From Alphaproteobacteria bacterium (GTDB lineage: Bacteria > Pseudomonadota > Alphaproteobacteria > UBA6615): a stretch of 54,592 bases of DNA. Of the stretch, positions 31,407 to 40,033 are shown in pieces. The notes beneath the pieces are model-generated. The model made no database searches. It saw nothing but the letters and a program-made list of their open reading frames with translations, and was not told the origin of the DNA. The position numbers and the translations under genes were made by a program. Location of the stretch: contig JANQOE010000024.1 in assembly GCA_028279245.1 (NCBI GenBank), forward strand, positions 1 through 54,592. Direction: 5' to 3'. Positions within the stretch are counted from its first letter, which is position 1; the number at the start of each line of letters is the position of its first letter.

Positions 31407-31441
31407 GAATGCTGGGGGCCGCAGTCCGGCCTCCAGCATTC
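31407..31441 (+). terminator. Intercistronic hairpin after the binding-protein gene
   Basis: GAATGCTGG (31407-31415) pairs with CCAGCATTC (31433-31441), and an inner GGCC pair extends the stem. No T-run follows, so it is more likely a 3'-end stabiliser or pause that raises binding-protein levels over the permeases than a full terminator. Confidence 0.6.
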
Positions 31442-31468
31442 CGCCTCACTCACATCGCCATTTAGCTG

Positions 31469-32437
31469 ATGTTTACCCGTATCGTCGGTCAGTACGTGAT
31501 CGTCCTTGTCACGACACTGTCGATCAACTTCGCCTTGCCGCGCATCGCCCCCGGCGATCCGATCAACTACCTGGTCGGTGAGGACACGGCAGCGAGCCTG
31601 ACGCAGGCTGAACAAGACCGCGTCCTGCAGGAGTTCGGCCTCGACAAACCGATCCCCCAACAGTTCGTTGACTACGTGACGGGAATCTTCCGCGGCGACC
31701 TCGGCACCTCTGTATTGCTCGGATCGCCGGTTTGGGAAGTGGTTTTCGCCGCGCTAGGATGGAGCCTGCTGCTGATGAGCGCGGCGCTGTTCCTCAGCGC
31801 CATCCTCGGCACGGTACTCGGCGTACTGTCCGCCTGGAAACGCGGCGAGCAATTCGACATCGGTGCTCTGGCGACCGTCCTGTTCCTGGGCAGCATGCCG
31901 CCGTTCTGGGTCGCCATGCTGCTGATTACGCTGTTCGCGGCAAATCTCGGCTGGCTGCCCTCTTTCGGTGCCTACGAGCTGGGAACATCACCCGGGAGCC
32001 TCGCGTATCTGATCGGTATCGGCGAGCGTATGATCATGCCGGTCGTCGCGCTGACGCTGGTGCAGACGGCAAACATTCTGCTAACCGCCCGGTACTCGAT
32101 GTCGATGGCCTTGGACCAGGACTACATCGTCTTCGCGCGGGCCAAGGGCGTTCCGGAACGCCGCGTCTTCTTCGGCCACGCATTCCGCAACGCGGTCCTG
32201 CCCGTCTACACCAACGTCATGATGGGCGTCGGCAACTTGGTCGGTGGCGCCCTCGTCATCGAAACAGTCTTCGCTTATCCCGGACTGGGCAGTCTGATCG
32301 TCGAAGGCGTCGAAGCTCGCGACTACAATCTGCTGCAGGGGATATTCCTGCTGACCACCCTCGCCGTCGTGCTGACCAACCTGATTGCCGATCTCACATA
32401 TCCGTTCCTCGATCCACGCGTTCGGCGAACCGCATAG
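31469..32437 (+). CDS. ABC transporter permease, DppB/OppB/NikB type
   Basis: 322 aa with six predicted transmembrane segments. The N-terminus IVGQYVIVLVTTLSINFALPRIAPGDP and the EAA-loop region ALDQDYIVFARAKGVPERRVFFGHAFRNAVLPV are diagnostic of the DppB group. It forms half of the membrane channel. Its stop TAG overlaps by one base the GTG start of the fused permease-ATPase gene, so the products are made together. Confidence 0.93.
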   Translation: MFTRIVGQYVIVLVTTLSINFALPRIAPGDPINYLVGEDTAASLTQAEQDRVLQEFGLDKPIPQQFVDYVTGIFRGDLGTSVLLGSPVWEVVFAALGWSLLLMSAALFLSAILGTVLGVLSAWKRGEQFDIGALATVLFLGSMPPFWVAMLLITLFAANLGWLPSFGAYELGTSPGSLAYLIGIGERMIMPVVALTLVQTANILLTARYSMSMALDQDYIVFARAKGVPERRVFFGHAFRNAVLPVYTNVMMGVGNLVGGALVIETVFAYPGLGSLIVEGVEARDYNLLQGIFLLTTLAVVLTNLIADLTYPFLDPRVRRTA

Positions 32438-34986
32438 TGTCCAAGGCCAACCGCCCGAACCCCTATCTTGCGCCGCTGTCGACCATGACCGGCCGGATCC
32501 AGTCGCTCGGCCTATTGATCCTGTTCGTGTTCATCGCGGCCGCCGTTTTCGCCCCGCTTCTGACCCAGTACGGACCCAAAGAACTCGTCTGCGATCCATT
32601 TCAGCGACCGGGCGGCGCGCATTGGCTCGGCTGCAACGATGTCGGACAGGATCTGCTGACGAAGCTCCTCTACGGCGCGCGCGTATCCTTGTTCGTCGGT
32701 CTGGCGGTGGCAACGGTATCGACGCTGGTGGCCACGGCAATCGCCATCACCGCTGGGTATCGCGGGGGTTGGGTCGATCAGGTGGCGATGCGCATTGTCG
32801 ATGTGGTGATGTCGTTGCCGTTCCTGCCGCTGGTCATCGTCCTCGGCGTCTATTTCGGTGCGTCGATCATGACGCAGGTTCTCGTGATCTCGTTCGTGAT
32901 GTGGGCGCAGCCGGTGCGCGAACTTCGGTCGCAGGTGTTGTCCATCCGGTCCGCGGGCTTCGTCGAGGCCTCAGCGTCCATGGGCGCGAGCGCCCTCGCC
33001 ATCAACATCCGTCACATATTGCCCGAGTTGCTGCCGCTGATCGTCCCGCAGTTCGTCCGCGTCGCGCACAACGCAATCCTGGTCGAGTCCTCGCTCGCCT
33101 TCCTCGGTCTCGGCGACCCCGTGCAGGATAGCTGGGGCAGCATGCTGTTTCATGCAAATGCCCGGACAGCATTCTTGACCGGCGCCTGGACCAATTGGGT
33201 GCTGCCGCCCGGTCTGGCGATCGCCATCGCGGTGGTGGCTTTCGCCTTTGTCGGTTTCGGCTTTAGCACCGGCGAGACGCGCCGCCGGTCGAAGGTCGTC
33301 AATGTGCCGAAAGACGAGGGTGTTTCGCCGGAAGCTGCAGCGGATGCTCGGCTGGCGGTGCGTGATCTGGTCGTCGACTACGCAGTACCGACGACCTCGG
33401 TACGCGCGGTCGACCATGTGAGCCTGGACCTTCGGCAAGGTGAGTTTGTTGGTCTGGTTGGTGAGTCTGGGTCCGGCAAGACGACGGTCGCGATGGCGGT
33501 CCTGGGTCTGCTGACGCCACCGGCCTCGGTCAACGGCGGGCAAGTCTGGCTGGACCGCACAAACCTCCTGCACGCGTCGCCCGCGCTCCTCCGGCTCCTG
33601 CGGGGACGACGTATTGCGCTGGTTCCTCAGAGCGCCATGAACGCCCTTAACCCGGTCACGACGGTGATGACTCAGATCGTCGAGGCGCTGCGGGTTCATA
33701 CCGAACTGAACCAATCGGAAGCGAAGGAGCGCGCCGTTCAGCTCTTGCGGTTGGCTGAGTTTCCGGACGATAGGCAGGGCGCCTACCCGCACGAGCTTTC
33801 AGGAGGCATGCGCCAACGTGCCGTGATCGCGATTGCGCTGGCCAATGACCCCGATGTGGTCATCGCCGACGAACCCACGACCGGGCTCGACGTCCTGGTA
33901 CAGGCCGAGATCATGGACCTGCTTGTCGGTCTGCAACGGCGCTTGGGGATCAGCATACTGTTCGTGACCCACAATCTACCGTTGGTCGCCCGTGTCGCCG
34001 ACCGGTTGGCGGTCATGTATCAAGGCCGCCTGGTCGATGTTGGCGCACCCGCGACACTGGATCGCCCCGACCGCCACGCCCATACCCGCGCATTGTTTGC
34101 CAATATCCCGCAACTCGATGCGCCAAAGCGTTGGCGGCGCGAAATACGGACCGATAACGACAGTTCTGTCGATCGGCCGATTCTGGAGCTGCGCAAAGTC
34201 ACCAAGACCTTCCGTTCACCCGGCTTTGGCCGGGCCCGGCGGAACGTGGTCACGGCACTGGATGGCATCTCGCTTCGGCTTGTCGGCGGGGAAGTAATCG
34301 GTCTCGTCGGCGGTAGCGGGTCGGGCAAGACAACGATCGCGCGCTTGCTCACCGGTCGCATCCAACCCGACAGCGGTTCTGTGCTCTACCAGGGTCAGCC
34401 AGTCGATCGCCTACGCAGCAAGGACCGCATCGGCATGCTGCAGGCGGTGCATATGGTGTTCCAGGATCCATATCAATCGCTGCGGCGGGGCATGCGGATC
34501 CGGGACATCGTGGCCGAGCCGCTGCGGATTGCCGGTCAGCACGCGGCACACGATCTCGGGTCGAAAGTGACGGAGGCGCTCTCCGCGGCACAGTTACCAG
34601 CCGATGAAGAGTTTCAGCAGCGTTTCCCAACCGCGCTGTCAGGCGGTCAGCGGCAGCGCGTCGCGTTCGCCCGGGCGATCGTCACCAATCCCCGGGTGAT
34701 TATCGCCGACGAGCCGACCTCGATGCTCGACCAGTCGATCAGGATGGGCGTCCTGGAATTGATGGAAACGCTCAGGCGCGACCGCGGCACGAGTTTCATC
34801 TTCATCACGCATGACATTGTGCTCGCCCGCCATTTCTGTGACCGGCTGCTCGTCCTGCGCGACGGCCACATGGTCGAAACCGGCGAGGCGGACACCGTCA
34901 CACTCCGGCCGCAGCACCCCTACACCAAGTCACTCATTGAGGCCGTCGAAACAGAGGCCGCACCACGGAGATTGGCAGCAGGATGA
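32437..34986 (+). CDS. Fused DppC-type permease with two DppD/DppF-type ATPase domains
   Basis: 849 aa from GTG 32437. Residues about 1-290 are a complete DppC-like permease (six helices, EAA loop EASASMGASALAINIRHILP). A 30-residue linker leads with no stop into ATPase 1 (Walker A GESGSGKTT about 342, LSGGMRQR about 453, Walker B VVIADEPTT, H-loop THN). ATPase 2 follows (GGSGSGKTT about 624, LSGGQRQR about 733, VIIADEPTS, THD). The normal importer encodes three separate proteins for these parts. Fusion of the permease to both ATPases is rare. Internal GTG 33304 could give a separate double ATPase. The last codons overlap the HupE-like start. Confidence 0.92.
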   Translation: MSKANRPNPYLAPLSTMTGRIQSLGLLILFVFIAAAVFAPLLTQYGPKELVCDPFQRPGGAHWLGCNDVGQDLLTKLLYGARVSLFVGLAVATVSTLVATAIAITAGYRGGWVDQVAMRIVDVVMSLPFLPLVIVLGVYFGASIMTQVLVISFVMWAQPVRELRSQVLSIRSAGFVEASASMGASALAINIRHILPELLPLIVPQFVRVAHNAILVESSLAFLGLGDPVQDSWGSMLFHANARTAFLTGAWTNWVLPPGLAIAIAVVAFAFVGFGFSTGETRRRSKVVNVPKDEGVSPEAAADARLAVRDLVVDYAVPTTSVRAVDHVSLDLRQGEFVGLVGESGSGKTTVAMAVLGLLTPPASVNGGQVWLDRTNLLHASPALLRLLRGRRIALVPQSAMNALNPVTTVMTQIVEALRVHTELNQSEAKERAVQLLRLAEFPDDRQGAYPHELSGGMRQRAVIAIALANDPDVVIADEPTTGLDVLVQAEIMDLLVGLQRRLGISILFVTHNLPLVARVADRLAVMYQGRLVDVGAPATLDRPDRHAHTRALFANIPQLDAPKRWRREIRTDNDSSVDRPILELRKVTKTFRSPGFGRARRNVVTALDGISLRLVGGEVIGLVGGSGSGKTTIARLLTGRIQPDSGSVLYQGQPVDRLRSKDRIGMLQAVHMVFQDPYQSLRRGMRIRDIVAEPLRIAGQHAAHDLGSKVTEALSAAQLPADEEFQQRFPTALSGGQRQRVAFARAIVTNPRVIIADEPTSMLDQSIRMGVLELMETLRRDRGTSFIFITHDIVLARHFCDRLLVLRDGHMVETGEADTVTLRPQHPYTKSLIEAVETEAAPRRLAAG

Positions 34987-36269
34987 AAAATACTCGATCA
35001 AGGATCAGCGCTGTGTGGTCGGCCGGGATACTGGCTCTCGCAATCGCCCTGTTGTGGTCTTCCGCCGGACACGCACATTTCCTGCTGAATGCAAAAAACC
35101 GGACGATCCTCATCGAATCGGAACAGCAAGGGATCAACCTCTACCTGCGAATCCCGGCACCGCTGATCTATGCCCGCGAACTCGCCGGACGCACCTCGCC
35201 GACGGAGCGGGTCGATGCTCCGTTCGTTCTGAGCGAGGAGACCAGCGGCGTCTTCAGCCACTATCTCGACAGGGGGGCAATCGCTGGTTCGCCGGACGCC
35301 TTCGGCAGATTTGTTGTGTCCGGTTACCGGCTCACCCTTGATGGCGACAGCCTTTCCCCCACGGTCACGGCTGTACGAATCCACAGCGGAAGGGATGCCC
35401 CGGCATTCACCACGCCGGAACAGGCGCGGCTCGTTTTCGGGTCCGACGGTCAGCCGAATGGCGAACGGCTGTTTGTTGGCGAGGCGGTGGTCGACCTGTG
35501 GCTGACACTGCCGAATCTACGGAGCGACGGCCGTCTGGAGATCGTCAATTCGCTGCCCCGTTTGCAGCTGCCGCCAGACGTTACCGTTGACAATCACATC
35601 ATCGACTTCCGCGGTGGCGGCAGCCGCGCGGTCAACGTGGAAGGTCAGTTACTAACCCCGGTGGAACTGAGCGCAAGCGTCGCCGACGCCGTACTGACCT
35701 TTGTCATCCAGGGCATCAAACACATTGTTGCCGGGCCGGATCACGTGCTGTTCGTCCTGTGCCTGACGATCGGTGCGGCATCATTGTTGCGGCTCTTCTG
35801 GCATGTCACCGGTTTTACCATTGGTCACAGCGTCACGCTGATCGCCGGATTCCTGGGGATGGAACCGGCCGGGCCCTGGTTCATACCGGTCATCGAAATG
35901 GCCATCGCCGCCAGCATAATCTACGCCGGTGTGACGGCCGTTTGGCAACGGGAGCGGCCCTGGAGCTTGGCGGTGACCTCAAGCATCGGACTGCTGCACG
36001 GCTTCGGGTTCTCGTTCGTGCTCGCCGATGTGCTCGGCCCCAACTCCCCCCACCTGCTGCTCTCGCTCTTCTCATTCAACCTGGGCGTGGAGGTCGGTCA
36101 ACTCGCCATAGTTGCGCTGGCGTTCGGCGCGCTAGCGCTGATCGCAAGTTGGAACCAACGCGCCGGAACGGGCCTGCGCTGGGGCATTGCCAGCGTATCC
36201 GTCTTGATTGCCGGATTCTGGGTCATCGAGCGCACCGGCTACGTTGCAGACGCCGTCCTCATCGGGTGA
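34983..36269 (+). CDS. HupE/UreJ-type membrane protein with periplasmic domain
   Basis: 428 aa. A signal/anchor helix (about 12-32) precedes a beta-rich extracytoplasmic domain of some 200 residues, then six or seven helices from about 225. The HupE_UreJ_2 signature is visible: FVIQGIKHIVAGPDHVLFVLCL with H and D, FTIGHSVTLIAGFLG and IGLLHGFGFSFVLADVL. Classical HupE and UreJ proteins carry nickel or cobalt; this larger subfamily is uncharacterised. The ATGA overlap couples it to the fused ABC gene, suggesting that it exports or relays the same metal. Confidence 0.85.
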   Translation: MKNTRSRISAVWSAGILALAIALLWSSAGHAHFLLNAKNRTILIESEQQGINLYLRIPAPLIYARELAGRTSPTERVDAPFVLSEETSGVFSHYLDRGAIAGSPDAFGRFVVSGYRLTLDGDSLSPTVTAVRIHSGRDAPAFTTPEQARLVFGSDGQPNGERLFVGEAVVDLWLTLPNLRSDGRLEIVNSLPRLQLPPDVTVDNHIIDFRGGGSRAVNVEGQLLTPVELSASVADAVLTFVIQGIKHIVAGPDHVLFVLCLTIGAASLLRLFWHVTGFTIGHSVTLIAGFLGMEPAGPWFIPVIEMAIAASIIYAGVTAVWQRERPWSLAVTSSIGLLHGFGFSFVLADVLGPNSPHLLLSLFSFNLGVEVGQLAIVALAFGALALIASWNQRAGTGLRWGIASVSVLIAGFWVIERTGYVADAVLIG

Positions 36270-36432
36270 TCGGTGGGCCACATGCATCGTCACGGCGCCG
36301 CAGTCGACGCCGATCTCCGCGCTGCAATGGAGACAACGTGAGGTAGGGTCGCGGCCACATCGCCCTACTCGTGTGTTACTCCGGGTGCGTAGACAGCGCG
36401 GGCGCAGCTAAGTTATTGATCCGCCTCGAAAT

Positions 36433-36522
36433 GGATGGGTGGCCGAGTGGTTGAAGGCACCGGTCTTGAAAACCGGCAGGGGTGCAAGCTCCTCGTGGGT
36501 TCGAATCCCACCCCATCCGCCA
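36433..36522 (+). tRNA. tRNA-Ser(UGA)
   Basis: 90 nt including an encoded CCA (36520-36522). The acceptor stem GGATGGG/CCCATCC, a D-arm with GTGGTTGAAGGC, anticodon stem CCGGT/ACCGG around CTTGAAA with anticodon TGA at 36467-36469, a long variable arm as in class II tRNAs, and T-arm GTGGGTTCGAATCCCAC all fold. It reads UCN serine codons. Its first 38 bases recur at 23084. Confidence 0.97.
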
Positions 36523-36668
36523 AGAATGGCTAATTTCTGCGGTTTATTTGGGCCCGATCGCGCTGGTATACGTTTTGGTAGCGCCTGAGTTATCCACAAC
36601 CCAACCTACAGCGCTTCGTTGTAGATCTGCGCCAGCACCCGATATATGGGCCTCTCTCCACGCCCGTC

Positions 36669-37580
36669 TTACCGAGCGCTCGTCGAGACACTGTTTGCGG
36701 ATAGCCGATGTGCCCGGTAGGTGTCCCGCAAACCACGCATACCAATAAAGGTGATGTCGAACTCCTGCGCCCACGCATTGATCAGGTCGCGCTTGAAGAA
36801 GCCGAATTCCTCGGTTCGGATGTGCGCTGCCTCGGGCTCGATCACCTCGAAATCGCCGACATCGTTGAAATGCAGCGATAGATAGGTCAGTCCCTCGGGA
36901 ATGTCGGCGAACATCTGTCGATAGGCTGTCTCCGCGTCTTCCGTTCGGTCCCAAGGTGATTCGATGATCCGTTCATAGACCGGATGCCCATCGTTTTTCG
37001 CCTGCACCACGACAGCATCATACCGTTTGGTGGTGAGCGGCCCGGCATAGGTCGCCGGGTTGAACTGTGACAAGTCCTTCACCAGTTGCACCGGCACATC
37101 GTAGTCCCGGCTCATCGCGTAGTAGTTCTCCACGAACTCGGGCAGCATCGCCGCGCCCATGTGGCAGTCCAAGTGGGTCACGTCGATCCCCGCCGCCAAT
37201 ACGGCATCCACCTGCGCCCGCAACTCCGCGTCGACTGCCGCCGGATCGGCATTCTTGCGCAGGGCCGGGATGTCTGCCCAGAAGTAGCCGTCCGCGTCCG
37301 TCAACCCGGCCGCCTTGCCGGGCTTGGTCAGCGGCCGCCAGCGGTAGGCCGACTTCTCGCTGTTCAGCGTTAGGTGCACACCGACGTCCAGGCTCGGGTC
37401 GTCCCGATGCATCGCCGCTATCTCGGGAAACCAAGGACATGGCACCATCACCGACCCACTGGTACAGTTACCGATCCGGCATAGCTCGCGGAACGCCACG
37501 TTGGCGCCGTGCGTCATGCCCAGATCGTCCTCGTGAATCACCACCGTTCGCCGGTAGGGCGCATAGTCCGGTGTCTCCAT
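36669..37580 (-). CDS. ChbG/YdjC-family carbohydrate deacetylase
   Basis: 303 aa from ATG 37580. The metal-binding Asp pair sits in VVIHEDDLGMTHG, GVHLTLNSE supplies a ligand His and HLDCHMGAA the C-terminal His pair. YdjC/ChbG enzymes remove acetyl from N-acetylglucosamine in chito-oligosaccharides, and HpnK acts in hopanoids. It is divergent (about 140 nt) from a MocR regulator, whose gene is followed by a sugar ABC importer and an aminotransferase. This suggests amino-sugar use. Confidence 0.87.
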   Translation of the reverse strand: METPDYAPYRRTVVIHEDDLGMTHGANVAFRELCRIGNCTSGSVMVPCPWFPEIAAMHRDDPSLDVGVHLTLNSEKSAYRWRPLTKPGKAAGLTDADGYFWADIPALRKNADPAAVDAELRAQVDAVLAAGIDVTHLDCHMGAAMLPEFVENYYAMSRDYDVPVQLVKDLSQFNPATYAGPLTTKRYDAVVVQAKNDGHPVYERIIESPWDRTEDAETAYRQMFADIPEGLTYLSLHFNDVGDFEVIEPEAAHIRTEEFGFFKRDLINAWAQEFDITFIGMRGLRDTYRAHRLSANSVSTSAR

Positions 37581-37719
37581 TTGCCACGTCCCTCCTCGCA
37601 CGGTTAAGCGCCGGCCGACCCCAGTCCTTCGGATCGCCGCTATTGATCGACGGTTGAATCTGCGGGACCTTTAGTCCCATGAAAAGGACTGCTCGCGGCC
37701 ATTTCGATAGAGCCACTTG

Positions 37720-39177
37720 ATGGCCCGCCACTCGGCGTTCCCCATCGACATGATTGTCATCAACCCCGGGTCGGCGGTCCCCGCCTACCGTCAACTCTAC
37801 AGCGCCCTACGGGAGGCCATCCTCGACGGCCGCCTACAAACTGCCACCCGCTTGCCGGCCAGTCGGGTCCTCGCCGCAGATTTGCGGGTCAGCCGCAACA
37901 CCGTTGTCTCGGCCTACGAGACCCTATTGGCCGAGGGCTATCTCGACTCCCGCCATGGCTCCGGCACCTTTGTCGCCGACCTCCCGGAATCCGCCCGCCG
38001 CATTCGCGCGATCAAGAACCAGGCGGCCCTGCCCGACCTCTCCGAACGGGGCCGGTTGATGGCCGCGCAAATGCTCTATGGCCCCCAACGCAACCAAATC
38101 GCGTTCCATCCCGGTTACCCCGACCTACGGCAATTCCCGTTCGCTGCCTGGTCCCGCCTGATCGCCGCGAACCTGAAGGGGGCCGACATCGACTTCGTCG
38201 GCTACACGATGATCGACGGCCACCCCAAACTGAAGGCCGCCATCGCCGAATACCTTGCCGTCGCCCGCGGTGTCGAATGCGATCCCGGTCAGATCATCAT
38301 CGTCAGCGGCACCCAGGCTGCCCTGGATCTGATTGGCCGCCTCTTGCTGGATCCCGGCGATCATTTTTGGATGGAGGAGCCCGGCTACCTGGGAGCCACG
38401 GCTGCATTCCTTGGTGCCGGCGGCCGTCCCGTGCCAATACCAGTCACCCGCGATGGCTGGCGTTTTCCGACCGATGGCCCGCCGCCACGCTTGGTCTTTA
38501 TCACCCCGTCCTGCCAATGGCCGTTCGGCGCGGTGATGCAGCTCGAGGATCGCCTGAAACTCCTTGAGCTGGCGGCCCACCACGACAGTTGGATTATCGA
38601 AGACGATTACGACAGCGAGTATCGCTTTCGCGGCCGGCCCATCCCTGCCCTGCACGGCCTCGATACGTCAGGCCGGGTGATTTACGTCGGCACCTTTGCC
38701 AAGACGATTTTTCCGTCCCTGCGGATCGGCTTCATCGTCGTCCCCCCAGCATTGGCCCAAGGCCTCACCCACGCGGTCAACTCCACCGGCCAATACCCGC
38801 CGCAGCTATTGCAGAAGACCCTGGCCGACTTCATCGCCGATGGGAGTTTTGCCAACCATCTCCGCCGCATGCGCAACCTGTACGCCCAACGCAAGCGCAC
38901 CTTCGCCGATCTTTCCAACGAATTGTTGTCCGATTGGCTAGACATTGAACCTGCGGACTCCGGCATCCAAATGGTTGCCACGTTGAAAGACGGTCTCGAT
39001 GACAACCGGGTTCTAGCGGCCACAACCCGCCGCGGCATTGGGTTCACGCCCTTGTCAGCTTTGTACCGTATGAGCCCGCCGCGCAACGGCACGATCTTCG
39101 GCTACGCCGCCAGCGACGAAGCGCAGATCCGCAACGGCCTGCGCCGTGTCCGCCAGGCGTTGTCCGGCCTCACTTGA
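37720..39177 (+). CDS. MocR/PdxR-type transcription regulator (GntR HTH fused to aminotransferase fold)
   Basis: 485 aa. Residues about 10-80 are a GntR winged helix (AYRQLYSALREAILDGRL, LPASRVLAADLRVSRNTVVSAYETLLAEGYLDSRHGSGTFV). A fold-type I aminotransferase domain follows with the PLP lysine in VGTFAKTIFPSLRIG and the Asp in IIEDDYDSEYR. MocR proteins use PLP or its adducts as effectors to control genes for PLP, GABA, taurine or amino-sugar metabolism. Divergent from the deacetylase gene, and its end overlaps the convergent permease gene by 8 nt. ATG 37750 is an alternative start. Confidence 0.93.
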   Translation: MARHSAFPIDMIVINPGSAVPAYRQLYSALREAILDGRLQTATRLPASRVLAADLRVSRNTVVSAYETLLAEGYLDSRHGSGTFVADLPESARRIRAIKNQAALPDLSERGRLMAAQMLYGPQRNQIAFHPGYPDLRQFPFAAWSRLIAANLKGADIDFVGYTMIDGHPKLKAAIAEYLAVARGVECDPGQIIIVSGTQAALDLIGRLLLDPGDHFWMEEPGYLGATAAFLGAGGRPVPIPVTRDGWRFPTDGPPPRLVFITPSCQWPFGAVMQLEDRLKLLELAAHHDSWIIEDDYDSEYRFRGRPIPALHGLDTSGRVIYVGTFAKTIFPSLRIGFIVVPPALAQGLTHAVNSTGQYPPQLLQKTLADFIADGSFANHLRRMRNLYAQRKRTFADLSNELLSDWLDIEPADSGIQMVATLKDGLDDNRVLAATTRRGIGFTPLSALYRMSPPRNGTIFGYAASDEAQIRNGLRRVRQALSGLT

Positions 39178-40033
39178 CGGCACCGCCGGTCAGCCCGCTA
39201 ACCACCCAACGCTGAATGAAGACAAAAAACACGACCAGCGGGATCGACGCGACCACATTCAGCGCCATGATCCCGTTCCAGTCCCGCCCATACTGGGTGA
39301 AGAACTGCGACATCCGGATCGTCAACGGCGCCGCTCCATCTCCACTGGTCAGGATCAACGCGAACAGGAATTCGTTCCACGACCACAGAAATGCGAACAC
39401 GCCAGTGCTGACAATACCCGGCAACGCCAGCGGCACGATGATCAGCAACAGCGCCTGCAAACGGGTTCCGCCATCGATCATCGCCGCTTCCTCAAGCGCC
39501 GACGGGATGCTGTCGAAGAACCCCTTCAACAACCAGATCCCAATCGGCAGCGTGAACGCCGTGTCGGCCAACACCAGGCCAAGATGGGTGTTGTAGATGC
39601 CAAGCGCCCGCGCCATCGAAAAGAAGGGCAGTATCAGCGCCACCGTTGGCAGCATCTGCAGCGCCAGGATGCCGAGTAGCAGCGCCGTCGACCCTCTTAT
39701 CCGAAACCGCGAGAAGCCATAGGCACACGGCGCCGCCAGCAAGATCGTCAGCCCCGCAGTCGCCAACGCAATGATGTAGGAGTTCGCGAAGTATTTCAGC
39801 TCCCCCGGGTTGGCGAACAGGTCCGCGAACGCCTGGAAGGTGATCTCCCGGGGGATCCACACCGGTGGAAACGCCAGCGTTTCGGCCGTCGGCCGGATCG
39901 CTGCGAAGATCATCCAGATCACCGGAAAGAGCGTCACAAACGTAACGATGACCACGCAGACGATCAGCGCGATCCGCTCCCGGTTAGAAGGCAGCATTGC
40001 CACCCTCTCCACCGCTCGGCCGCCGGACAACAA
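39170..40033 (-). CDS. Sugar ABC transporter permease, MalG type
   Basis: 287 aa, six predicted helices. The EAA-type loop is LEEAAMIDGGTRLQALLLIIVPLALPGI, and the end WVVSGLTGGAVKG-like is the usual MalG-family C-terminus. It pairs with the MalF-type permease, whose gene overlaps by 50 nt upstream. The operon lacks its own ATPase gene; one ATPase of the MsmX/UgpC kind is encoded at 48262 and could serve several importers. Confidence 0.94.
   Translation of the reverse strand: MLSGGRAVERVAMLPSNRERIALIVCVVIVTFVTLFPVIWMIFAAIRPTAETLAFPPVWIPREITFQAFADLFANPGELKYFANSYIIALATAGLTILLAAPCAYGFSRFRIRGSTALLLGILALQMLPTVALILPFFSMARALGIYNTHLGLVLADTAFTLPIGIWLLKGFFDSIPSALEEAAMIDGGTRLQALLLIIVPLALPGIVSTGVFAFLWSWNEFLFALILTSGDGAAPLTIRMSQFFTQYGRDWNGIMALNVVASIPLVVFFVFIQRWVVSGLTGGAVK

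Noticed and set aside
29982..31439. 485-codon antisense frame opposite the peptide-type binding protein
   Set aside because: Shadow of high GC3 coding on the plus strand; the plus frame has signal peptide and family motifs, the antisense none. The same applies to 40780-42216.
31732..32436. Upstream extension of the fused ABC protein's frame through the DppB gene
   Set aside because: The DppB permease is coded in another frame here and the extension has Arg/His-rich non-coding character. The GTG at 32437 after TAG is the natural start.
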